Assembly (NCBI GenBank): GCA_014379065.1
Contig: JACMMM010000215.1
Location: 1-6,420 of the forward strand
Length of the DNA: 6,420 nt
Reading direction: 5' to 3'
Source of the DNA: Saprospiraceae bacterium
Lineage (GTDB): Bacteria > Bacteroidota > Bacteroidia > Chitinophagales > Saprospiraceae
Shown one piece after another: positions 1-6,420 of this stretch (its first letter is position 1; each line of letters begins with the position of its first letter). The translations under genes and the position numbers were made by a program. A model generated the notes under the pieces. It ran no database searches and had not been told where the DNA came from. It worked only from the letters and a program-made list of their open reading frames with translations.

Positions 1-1
1 C

Positions 2-448
2 AATTCAGACCAACCCATTGCCATGGGCATCCATAAGCCTTCTGGTCAAATTTACATGGTTTATGCTCCCAATTTGAATCTAAACCTCCAGAATCCGGCA
101 CCTGCACCCTTTGCCCTGAAAGTGTATTCGCCCTCCGGCGTATGCCCGGCAGTAGGCACACAGGAAGCGCAGGACAAACGAATTATCATGCAATTATCTC
201 CAAATCCTGTCGCGATCGGAGCGCCTTTAACCTTGCAATGTTATTTGCCAGAATCTGCTGAAGTAAAGTCCCGATTATATGATTTGTTGGGCCGCCTGGT
301 TTGGGAAGCCCCACTGGGCAGCTTACCTGCAGGCGACAACAAGCTGATATTGGATGCAGCAACAATTTCCCATCCTTCCGGAATTTATTATTTGGAACTG
401 GGAACTACGTATGGTAAAGGAACGGTGAAGATTGTTTTGGTGGATTGA
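2..448 (+). CDS. 3' end of a secreted protein with a T9SS C-terminal sorting domain (5' partial)
   Basis: The frame is open from the window's left edge: residues NSDQPIA precede the first ATG (position 23) without a stop. That ATG is therefore probably internal and the gene probably starts outside the window. Counting from that Met, residues about 58-141 look like a type A T9SS sorting domain: an LSPNP motif at the start, an RLYDLLGRLVW strand pair, then SGIYYLEL and a closing KGTVKIVLVD strand. In this family the domain guides export through the outer membrane by the type IX machinery and is then cleaved, leaving the passenger secreted or anchored at the surface. The roughly 55 residues before it, including a Pro/Ala-rich stretch (NPAPAPF), match no catalytic domain I recognise, so the passenger's function is unknown. 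The gene is convergent with the beta-helix gene, 18 bp away, with no obvious terminator hairpin between them. The sorting-domain call is firm; the passenger cannot be named from this fragment. Confidence 0.85.
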   Translation, partial: NSDQPIAMGIHKPSGQIYMVYAPNLNLNLQNPAPAPFALKVYSPSGVCPAVGTQEAQDKRIIMQLSPNPVAIGAPLTLQCYLPESAEVKSRLYDLLGRLVWEAPLGSLPAGDNKLILDAATISHPSGIYYLELGTTYGKGTVKIVLVD

Positions 449-466
449 ACGGGCATTTTGACAATC

Positions 467-2356
467 TCATCTTTGCACTACAAATTTTCGGGTCGCCACA
501 GATGTTTGCGACTGCACTACTAACCAATAGATGCCCTCGGGAAACATAGAAACGTCCAAGGCTTCATCATTTCCAGTCGAACTGCGCGCATATATTTCCT
601 GACCGAATAGGTCGTAAATACAAATCCGCATCGCCGTTCCCGGGGTTACACCCATTTGTACATGCAACTGTGCTTTGACCGGAACGGGAAATAAAACAAG
701 TTGAAACCGGTCTTTATCCGCCTCCACAACCGGTGTAGCTGGGCTACAATCATAGACACTGCCCAACGCGTTTGAATCTATGTCTGCTCCCAGGTCTTTT
801 CCATCCGTGCCGAGGTTTTTATAGGGGCTTGCATTTGCCAATCGGTAATCTCCGGCAGCATAATTCACAAACCCGACAGCGGCAATATTTGCAGGAAAAT
901 AGCTGCCTACAGGGTAGCCAGTAGCTGAGCCGCCAATGACCGCATTGTGTGTAACTTCCCAGTTCGGATTGAAATACGCCGCCAGGGTTGCGTTGGCGGT
1001 AGGCGTACCGCTTCCAATGAAACCGTAATTAGCCTTGGTAACCAAATTGTTTTTAAAGACAAAAAAATCGGTTTTGGGCGACCCATCTGACACCATATAA
1101 GCATTGGTGCAAAAACCGGTATTATGGTCGAAGATGACATCTGTGGGTCCGTTCAACACTACAAAAAGTCGTCCATCACCACCCATACCCAGATTGGTCA
1201 CATTCAATACATTATTCTGTATCAGCACTCTCGAGGTTCGCTGGCTGATATTCGGTGCATCAAAACCTGACATAATGATGCCCTGGGCTACATTTACAAA
1301 AGTATTCAGCCGAATGGTCAAATCCTGCACTACTGACCATGGTGCGGTATTGTTCTGGTTGCGAGGCGTGATTACCAGGGCATATCCGCTTTGAGCATTG
1401 GGCCAGCAATTTTCAAAGCGATTGCCTTCCACCAGAATCCGTTGGGCATTTTTGAATTCCAGCAGGTTTTTGATGTCCCATAGCTCGTTCATCCAGCTAA
1501 GCGGTTTGAAAAAAAGATTGTTCCGGATTTCGATATCGGAGGCAACCGCATTGGGAATGCTTGGGTCGGAGCCTCCAAAAATCACGTTTTCTCCGGCGCC
1601 TTCCAGAAAATTGTTGACAATTTTCAACGGTCCTGTCGTACTGTACGCGGCCAGCGCCTGGCTATCCGCGCCATCTTCTTTACAATCAGACACATATGAA
1701 TCAATCACGGAGATATAGGCGCCGTTCATCAAAACACCGCGCCTGCTGCCAGCCACCGGATCGCCATGGATGTAGCAGCGGTCGAACACCAGGTTATTGG
1801 GTTGCTTGGACGCTAGCGTCTCGCCGTTGCCAATGTAAATGATATTGTAGATATAATTACCCGCAACCGGCTTGAACTCGATCCCAACAAACCTGTAATG
1901 ATGTGCATTGGATGCCGTGTTGATGGCGCCACCGTTTCCTGCGCTGACTACCAGTTTGGGCATATTGGCGGCATCGGCGGGACTTACCCGCTCGCAGGGT
2001 GCTGGCAGACTGGCATAAGCAGATGAACGAATGTAGATCCAGCCGGTTCCAGACGTTTTATTCGGCAGGGTAAAAGGTCCGGTAAAGGTGGTTCCCGCCT
2101 GCAACTCAATGATATCACCTAATTTGGAGGTATTCAAAGCCGTTTGAAAAGCGGCGCTTGTGTTGACAGAAATTAATTGTCCGCCCACAGGCGAAGCGTA
2201 GCTCGTTTCGATATAGACCTGCGGCAGGGCCGGATAATTCGTGGCCAAAGCATTGACAACCATACTAGTATGAAAACACAGTAGCACAGAAATTTTTATC
2301 CCTCCGATTTTAGTGAGTATCGAGGCTGCTATTTTGGTCTGGTTGTTCTGTTTCAT
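467..2356 (-). CDS. Secreted right-handed parallel beta-helix protein with T9SS sorting domain
   Basis: A complete 629-residue protein. Residues 1-38 form a signal peptide: a long lysine-containing n-region, a hydrophobic stretch around ISVLLCF, and likely cleavage after NALA. Residues about 65-100 (GDIIELQAGTTFTGPFTLP) match the first turn of pectate-lyase/chondroitinase-B-like folds. Irregular rungs follow, each ending in an Asn-rich turn: NNLVFDRCYIHGD (187-199), ISVIDSYVSDCKEDGAD (215-231), LKIVNNFLEGAGENVIFGG (244-262), IEIRNNLFF (275-283), ILVEGNRFENCW (307-318), LTIRLNTFVNV (346-356), VLIQNNVLNV (377-386), VIFDHNTGF (407-415) and VFKNNLV (433-439). Residues 504-526 (YRLANASPYKNLGTDGKDLGAD) are the usual closing motif of such proteins. 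Residues about 551-629 are a T9SS type A sorting domain (LFPVPV, ICIYDLFGQEIY, EGIYWLVV, RKFVVQR). The fold implies a surface or secreted polysaccharide-binding, lyase or epimerase role, but I see no diagnostic catalytic set, so substrate and activity are undetermined. The start is chosen because it gives a full signal peptide; no Shine-Dalgarno is seen, as is normal in this phylum. Confidence 0.88.
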   Translation of the reverse strand: MKQNNQTKIAASILTKIGGIKISVLLCFHTSMVVNALATNYPALPQVYIETSYASPVGGQLISVNTSAAFQTALNTSKLGDIIELQAGTTFTGPFTLPNKTSGTGWIYIRSSAYASLPAPCERVSPADAANMPKLVVSAGNGGAINTASNAHHYRFVGIEFKPVAGNYIYNIIYIGNGETLASKQPNNLVFDRCYIHGDPVAGSRRGVLMNGAYISVIDSYVSDCKEDGADSQALAAYSTTGPLKIVNNFLEGAGENVIFGGSDPSIPNAVASDIEIRNNLFFKPLSWMNELWDIKNLLEFKNAQRILVEGNRFENCWPNAQSGYALVITPRNQNNTAPWSVVQDLTIRLNTFVNVAQGIIMSGFDAPNISQRTSRVLIQNNVLNVTNLGMGGDGRLFVVLNGPTDVIFDHNTGFCTNAYMVSDGSPKTDFFVFKNNLVTKANYGFIGSGTPTANATLAAYFNPNWEVTHNAVIGGSATGYPVGSYFPANIAAVGFVNYAAGDYRLANASPYKNLGTDGKDLGADIDSNALGSVYDCSPATPVVEADKDRFQLVLFPVPVKAQLHVQMGVTPGTAMRICIYDLFGQEIYARSSTGNDEALDVSMFPEGIYWLVVQSQTSVATRKFVVQR

Positions 2357-2361
2357 GATGT

Positions 2362-2390
2362 CAAATTTAATGGTTTAAAATCAACTGCAA
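2362..2390 (-). promoter_or_regulatory. Candidate Bacteroidota-type promoter of the beta-helix gene
   Basis: On the minus strand TAAATTTG (plus-strand 2362-2369) matches the Bacteroidota -7 consensus TAnnTTTG exactly. A TTG (plus-strand 2388-2390) lies 18 bp upstream and could serve as the -33 element, at slightly short spacing. The -7 element ends only 5 nt before the ATG, so transcription would start at or next to the start codon and give a leaderless or nearly leaderless mRNA. The motif is short and AT-rich, so a chance match is possible; no other convincing promoter for this gene was seen in the intergenic region. Confidence 0.45.
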
Positions 2391-2460
2391 GATCGTCAAA
2401 AAAATGATTTGCCAGCGAGCTTGGGTTTCCTGGAGTAATTAATCTCTGTGATTGTTTTAT

Positions 2461-2487
2461 TTGACAGGATTGACACGACAAACAGGA
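2461..2487. repeat. Three imperfect tandem copies of a 9-bp unit (TTGACAGGA-like)
   Basis: The divergent intergenic region contains TTGACAGGA (2461-2469), TTGACACGA (2470-2478) and CAAACAGGA (2479-2487) head to tail, followed by TAATAT. The second copy differs from the first at one base and the third at three. Short ACAGGATT-type tandem units of this period occur as dispersed intergenic repeats in various bacterial genomes, from general recollection rather than a search. It could be a member of such a family, a direct-repeat operator for a regulator of the TPR gene, or chance. It lies 55 bp upstream of the TPR gene's ATG. Confidence 0.5.
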
Positions 2488-2542
2488 TAATATCGACTTC
2501 ACCGACGACGTTAACAGTAAATAAACCTAACATCTAAATATT

Positions 2543-3454
2543 ATGAGCAAGCAATTCAAACTATCCTTTATCGGGTTGATGCTTTTTTTAAACGAAGCTC
2601 CCTGCCAAACATTTAAACAACAATTCGCCGACCTTTTTTCTGAAAAGGACACCCTTAGACAGTTAAACTTACTAAAAAACTGGGAATCAGCGGACAGTCA
2701 GGATCCTGAGTTATATATTGCTTACTTCAATTACTATGTTAATAAAAGTACGAAGGAGATCGTCACTTTGGGCAATAATCCTAAGGGCGAAGATGTACTT
2801 CAAATTTTAGATAATGACTCATCTAGTGATGCGCCAGTTGCGTTCATTTATGGCGACACCTACTATGATCCTGAGATTTTGGAAAATGGTTTTGATTACA
2901 TTGACAAAGGCATTAAATTACACCCAACCAGACTCGATATGCGTTTTGGCAAAACCTATATGTTTGGCAAGGTGGAAGATTATGAAAACCTCACCGTTGA
3001 AATCATAAAAACCCTTGATTATTCCGTGGCAATCCAGAACAAATGGATGTGGGCTGATAACAAACCTGTGGATGATCCAAAGAATTTTCTCTTGGGGAAT
3101 ATTCAAAATTACGTGCTTCAACTGTACAACACAGAAAATGATGATTTACTAGAAAACATGAAAAGAATTGCTGAAGCTGCTCTAAAATATTATCCTGACC
3201 ACATTGAAAGTTTGACAAACCTGTCTATTGTCTATTCACTCAGAAAAGAATATGACAAGGCATTGGAGTCTTTGTTGATAGCATATAAATTAGACCCAAA
3301 AGATTCGATTGTTTTACTCAATATTGCGCAAGCGTATAAGCTTAAAGGGGAAAATAAAAATGCAATCAAGTATTACAAACTATCTGCGAAATACGGTGAG
3401 CGCGATTCAAAAGCATATGCGGAAGAACAAATTGAAATACTTAAAAAGTTGTAA
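2543..3454 (+). CDS. Exported tetratricopeptide-repeat (TPR) protein, function unknown
   Basis: A complete 303-residue protein. The N-terminus (MSKQFKLSFIGLMLFLNEAPCQ) reads as a short signal peptide probably cut after CQ, implying a periplasmic or envelope location. Residues 24-64 (including DTLRQLNLLKNWE and DPELYIAYFNYY) and 113-160 (ENGFDYIDKGIKLHP, then LDMRFGKTYMFGKVEDY) look like helical hairpins related to TPRs but too degenerate to count firmly. Two clearer TPR units lie at about 220-253 (SLTNLSIVYSLRKEYDKALE, then AYKLDP) and 254-287 (VLLNIAQAYKLKGENKNAIKYYKLS). TPR superhelices bind peptides or partner proteins; no enzymatic motif is seen and no partner can be named. It stands alone: divergent from the beta-helix gene and convergent with the HTCS gene, 18 bp from it. 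Base composition is unusual: hand counts on four 60-base lines gave 18-25 G+C each, against 28-36 in three sampled lines of the neighbouring genes, so it may have a separate history. No promoter was identified with confidence. Confidence 0.8.
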   Translation: MSKQFKLSFIGLMLFLNEAPCQTFKQQFADLFSEKDTLRQLNLLKNWESADSQDPELYIAYFNYYVNKSTKEIVTLGNNPKGEDVLQILDNDSSSDAPVAFIYGDTYYDPEILENGFDYIDKGIKLHPTRLDMRFGKTYMFGKVEDYENLTVEIIKTLDYSVAIQNKWMWADNKPVDDPKNFLLGNIQNYVLQLYNTENDDLLENMKRIAEAALKYYPDHIESLTNLSIVYSLRKEYDKALESLLIAYKLDPKDSIVLLNIAQAYKLKGENKNAIKYYKLSAKYGERDSKAYAEEQIEILKKL

Positions 3455-3472
3455 CCCTGTCAAATAACGAAT

Positions 3473-6420
3473 TCATATCCCCACCTTCTCCCTCCACTCC
3501 AGCGGCGTCACCCCAAGTTCTTGCTTGAACACCCGGCTAAAATAACCCGGGTCATTGAACCCGCAATCAAAAGCGACCGCCGTGATACTTAACTCGGGGT
3601 TGCGCAGCAGTTCTTTGGCTTTGTTCAGTCGAATATTTCGTATAAATTGGTTGGGGGAAAAGCCCGTCAAAGCGTCTAGTTTGCGCTGGAGTTGCGATTG
3701 GCTCATGTGGACTTCCTTGCAAAGCTGTTCCACATTGAATTCAAAATCAGCAAGATGGGATTCTACAGATGCCTTTACCTTTTGAACAAACGCATCTTCT
3801 GATTTTTCCAGATTGGGTATATCCTTGATGATCACGGCACCCTCGGTCAGCCCTGCCGATTTGAGGTAGTGTTGTTGCAATTGGCTGCGCAATTCGAGCA
3901 ATTTTCGGGTACGTACCAGCAATTCTTCTTTGTTGAACGGTTTTTCCAAATAAGCATCGGCGCCCCGTTCCAGACCCTCCAATTTGCTGTCCATGTCCGC
4001 TTTGGCGGTGAGGATGATGACCGGGATATGGCTCGTGCGCTCGTCGGTTTTCAACTTTCGGCACAATTCAAAGCCATCCATCACAGGCATCATCACGTCG
4101 CTGATAATAAGGTCGGGGATAATTTCTGTGGCAATATCAAGTCCTTCCTGACCATCCTTGCCTACTGCAAGGCGGTAACCCTGGAGGCATGAAGCGGTGT
4201 AGGCTACCACGTCTGCGTTGTCTTCTACCAATAAAATCAAAGGCTGTTTGGACGGTGGGATGGACGCTGTTGCATGCGCGGAATCTTTTGATGGCAGTAC
4301 AAGCGATTCGATATTTGGAATCTGCAGTATAGGTTTCAAATCTTGGATACCGCGTTCCGAGCTTCTCATTATCGGCAATACCACGGCAAACTCGCTGCCT
4401 TTTTTTGCCCCCGTTGGTGGGCTTTTCACCGTAATTTCCCCTTCCATAAGTTTCACCAATTCCTTGGTCAATGCCAACCCTATCCCGCTCCCTTCGCCGG
4501 GTCGGGTACTGCTGTCGTCCACCTGATAAAATCGGTCAAAGATGTGTGGCAACTGCGATTCTGGGATACCAATGCCGGTGTCTTTCACCTTTATAAGCAA
4601 GGAGGAGGCGTTGTTGTCAGATTCCCGGATGCCCACTGAAAAATAGACATTCCCCCCTGCCGGGGTGAATTTCAGCGCATTTGAAAGCAAGTTGGAAACG
4701 ATTTGCCGAAGTTTCTCCGGGTCGTAGTCAATCACCAGTGAATCAAGTTCCGAGAGAAAATGCAGGTGACTTTTTCGGCTTTCAGAAAGTGAATGGAAGG
4801 ATTCGGAAATGTATCGCAAAAACTGGACAACGTCGCCCTGTACCATTTGGAGCGACATTTTACCGCTTTCCAATTTGGACAAATCCAAGAGTTCGTTGAC
4901 AAGTTTGAGCAGGTTCTGGCCGTTGCGCAAAATCATATCCATGCCATTGCGGAAGTGCTCTTTGGGATTGTCGAGCACCTGCTGCGCCATGCCAAGGATA
5001 ATGGTGAGGGGTGTGCGAAACTCGTGTGTTATGTTGGTGTAGAGTTGGGTCTTTACGACATCAAGTTCTTTTACGCGTTCGGCTTCACGGGTTTCGTAGG
5101 CGAGTTGAGCTCGGAGCTTGGCGCGGTTGACCGTAAAACGGAAATACGCCCGCACTGCCACCGCGAGCAGGACCGCATAAAAAAGATAAGCCCAAATAGA
5201 ACGCCACCAGGGCGGCATCACCTTTATCTTTAGTGCTGCGATATGGTCGCTCCAAATGCCCCGGCTGTTGGAACCCTGCACCCGGAAAGTATAGGTTCCT
5301 GAAGGGAGGTGCAGGTAGGTGGCGCTTCGGCGAGTATCCGAAAACACCCAATCACGGTCAGCACCGATGAGTTGGTAGCGGTATTTATTTTGGCTGGGCG
5401 AAGTGAAGTCAAGCGAAGCAAATTCGAGGGTAAGGATATCCTGTTCATGGGTCAGGGTGATGCTGGCAGAGGTTTCAATGGTCATGTTCAGAACGCCCGT
5501 GGCATCTCCGGGTGTCACGGGTTGATTGTTCACCAAGATATTGGTAATGAATACATTGGGCAAAAAATCGCCCGAGAGGATGTCTTTAGGATTAAAAATA
5601 TTCACCCCGTTGATGCCCCCGAATGCTAGTCGGCCATCGGGCAATTTGGCATAGGCCCCCGTGTTGAACTCATCATCTTGCAGTCCATCATTTTTGGTGA
5701 AGTTGCGAAAAACAGCCTCCGCTCCCCTTCCCCCCTGCGCTGGAGGAGTGAGGCAAAAAATCCCGCGATTGGTACTTCCCCAAAGGTTTGTCCCGACGGT
5801 GGAGGGATTGCCCTCATCGTCTGACAAAAGCCCGTACACCACATTGTTGGGCAAGCCATTTTTAGTGGTCAGGTGCAGGAATTCGCCATTTTGTTTGTCA
5901 AATCGGTTCAGCCCACCGCCTTTGGTACAGATCCACAGATAGCGATTTGGTTCTGCGGGATCGTCGAGAAAGCAGGATATGTGGTTGTAATTCAGCGAAT
6001 TGGGATCATTCGGGTTGTTTTTAAACCAGGCAAACTGAAATGAAGGTTCGCTTCCCGGCTGGGGTGTTGCACGAACAAAACCCTCTTGTGTGCCAATCCA
6101 TAAAACACGGTTGGCGTCCTCGTAAAGTGCTGTGGAGCTTGCTCTTTCAGCCAATGGTTCCTTTGGATTGCTAAAGTCGAAGTAATTAAAAATCTGGAGC
6201 AGCGGGTCAAACCTTGCCAATTTTCCGCCGTAACCCGTCATCCAAATTTCGCCTTTTTGCCCTTCGAGTATCGGTTGTTTGTCCCAAAAATTTCCATCAA
6301 TCAAAAAGCCCTTGCTGAAACTGTGGGTGGCAGGATTGTATCGCATCAATTCAACGAGATAATCCTGAGCGGCAGCGCGCGCCCAAATTTCCCCGGATTT
6401 TGTTACCAGTACCTTGTCAA
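3473..6420 (-). CDS. Hybrid two-component system (HTCS) sensor kinase/AraC regulator (5' partial)
   Basis: The frame is open to the right edge. The possible start near 6349 is a TTG inside a continuous frame (DKVLVTKSGEIWARAAAQ and more lie upstream), so the true start is outside; full HTCS proteins usually have about 1300-1450 residues. Numbering from that TTG: propeller blades at 30-50, 79-95, 135-155, 188-200 and 228-257 (PDGRLAFGGINGVNIFNP); Y_Y_Y domain at about 300-378; membrane helix at about 383-405; short coiled-coil linker; HisKA with H-box HEFRTP (His442); HATPase with N-box NLLSNALKF (553-561), G1 DTGIGIP (590-596) and G2 GEGSGIGLAL (618-627); receiver 702-820 with phospho-acceptor Asp751 (SDVMMP), acidic Asp710, Thr781 and Lys803; AraC-type helix-turn-helix at about 858-955. 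All key residues are present, so it should be active. The family senses periplasmic ligands, mostly oligosaccharides, and activates glycan-use genes from an inner-membrane position. Its target and ligand are not identifiable here. A GC-rich palindrome encodes an apparent insertion at 199-213. Confidence 0.95.
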   Translation of the reverse strand, partial: DKVLVTKSGEIWARAAAQDYLVELMRYNPATHSFSKGFLIDGNFWDKQPILEGQKGEIWMTGYGGKLARFDPLLQIFNYFDFSNPKEPLAERASSTALYEDANRVLWIGTQEGFVRATPQPGSEPSFQFAWFKNNPNDPNSLNYNHISCFLDDPAEPNRYLWICTKGGGLNRFDKQNGEFLHLTTKNGLPNNVVYGLLSDDEGNPSTVGTNLWGSTNRGIFCLTPPAQGGRGAEAVFRNFTKNDGLQDDEFNTGAYAKLPDGRLAFGGINGVNIFNPKDILSGDFLPNVFITNILVNNQPVTPGDATGVLNMTIETSASITLTHEQDILTLEFASLDFTSPSQNKYRYQLIGADRDWVFSDTRRSATYLHLPSGTYTFRVQGSNSRGIWSDHIAALKIKVMPPWWRSIWAYLFYAVLLAVAVRAYFRFTVNRAKLRAQLAYETREAERVKELDVVKTQLYTNITHEFRTPLTIILGMAQQVLDNPKEHFRNGMDMILRNGQNLLKLVNELLDLSKLESGKMSLQMVQGDVVQFLRYISESFHSLSESRKSHLHFLSELDSLVIDYDPEKLRQIVSNLLSNALKFTPAGGNVYFSVGIRESDNNASSLLIKVKDTGIGIPESQLPHIFDRFYQVDDSSTRPGEGSGIGLALTKELVKLMEGEITVKSPPTGAKKGSEFAVVLPIMRSSERGIQDLKPILQIPNIESLVLPSKDSAHATASIPPSKQPLILLVEDNADVVAYTASCLQGYRLAVGKDGQEGLDIATEIIPDLIISDVMMPVMDGFELCRKLKTDERTSHIPVIILTAKADMDSKLEGLERGADAYLEKPFNKEELLVRTRKLLELRSQLQQHYLKSAGLTEGAVIIKDIPNLEKSEDAFVQKVKASVESHLADFEFNVEQLCKEVHMSQSQLQRKLDALTGFSPNQFIRNIRLNKAKELLRNPELSITAVAFDCGFNDPGYFSRVFKQELGVTPLEWREKVGI
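5715..5754. repeat. GC-rich imperfect palindrome inside the HTCS reading frame
   Basis: The plus strand reads GCCTCCGCTCC (5715-5725) and, 19 bases later, GGAGTGAGGC (5745-5754). These arms pair almost perfectly, with one bulged or mismatched position, around a C-rich loop (CCTTCCCCCCTGCGCTGGAG). It is one of the most strongly biased stretches in the window. Read on the coding (minus) strand it gives TPPAQGGRGAEA (about residues 201-212) between one propeller blade and the FRNFTKNDGLQDDEFN segment, where relatives usually have only a short link. This resembles small palindromic repeats that insert in frame into genes. Membership in a genomic repeat family is inferred, not shown. Confidence 0.55.

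Noticed and set aside
23..25. ATG at position 23 as the true start of the left-edge gene
   Set aside because: The frame stays open upstream to the edge and the product lacks a signal peptide, which a T9SS cargo protein needs.
1104..1718. Two plus-strand open frames (1104-1394 and 1398-1718) opposite the beta-helix gene
   Set aside because: Both are antisense to well-supported beta-helix rungs and their translations have no domain-like pattern.
2461..2487. CRISPR-like array
   Set aside because: The units are 9 bp, directly adjacent with no spacers, and only three in number.
2461..2491. E. coli-like promoter: TTGACA (2461-2466) and GATAAT (2486-2491), 19 bp apart
   Set aside because: Bacteroidota primary sigma factor recognises a different consensus, the spacing is long, and the TTGACA is part of the 9-bp repeat.
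2591..2608. Lipobox in the TPR protein (NEAPC, Cys21)
   Set aside because: The residues before the Cys (E-A-P) do not fit the lipobox pattern, so an ordinary signal peptidase I site after CQ is more likely.
2918..3218. Minus-strand short frames (2918-3121 and 3003-3218) within the TPR gene
   Set aside because: They overlap the TPR coding frame, have no domain features, and have no promoter or context of their own.
4793..5233. Open frame of 146 codons on the plus strand opposite the HTCS kinase domain
   Set aside because: It lies wholly antisense to the strongly conserved HisKA/membrane region of the HTCS protein, shows no recognisable domain, and is explained by the codon bias of the real gene.
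6347..6349. TTG at 6349 as the start of the HTCS gene
   Set aside because: The frame continues open to the window edge with propeller-like sequence (SGEIWAR), and the protein would lack several sensor blades, so the start must lie beyond 6420.

Overview
The window looks like a chromosomal stretch from a member of the Bacteroidota. Three things point there: two proteins end in type IX secretion (T9SS) C-terminal sorting domains, a one-piece hybrid two-component system (HTCS) regulator is present, and a Bacteroidota-type promoter motif (TAnnTTTG) precedes one gene. The style of the proteins would fit the Saprospiraceae or a relative, but that finer placement is only an impression.

Layout, left to right. 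Positions 2-448 (+) hold the 3' end of a secreted or surface protein with a T9SS sorting domain; its 5' end lies outside the window. An 18-bp gap separates it from a convergent complete gene at 467-2356 (-), which encodes a 629-residue secreted right-handed parallel beta-helix protein, also with a T9SS tail. A 186-bp divergent intergenic region (2357-2542) follows. It holds a candidate promoter for the beta-helix gene placed almost on its ATG, and three imperfect tandem copies of a 9-bp unit. Then comes a 303-residue exported TPR protein at 2543-3454 (+), markedly more AT-rich than its neighbours. After another 18-bp convergent gap, 3473-6420 (-) holds most of a very large HTCS protein: beta-propeller sensor, Y_Y_Y domain, membrane helix, histidine kinase, receiver and AraC-type DNA-binding domain. 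Its N-terminus runs off the right edge.

How they may work together. HTCS proteins in Bacteroidota usually sense an oligosaccharide in the periplasm and activate nearby glycan-use genes. The beta-helix protein has the fold of polysaccharide lyases and epimerases and would be delivered to the surface by T9SS, so a sensor-to-target link is conceivable. However, no SusC/SusD pair or recognised glycoside hydrolase is visible here, and the TPR gene lies between the two. The link is therefore a guess.

No strong candidate for an undescribed system is visible. The best second-look items are a GC-rich imperfect palindrome inside the HTCS reading frame that appears to add a short Gly/Pro-rich peptide between sensor blades, the 9-bp tandem repeat, the possible leaderless promoter, and the composition contrast of the TPR gene.
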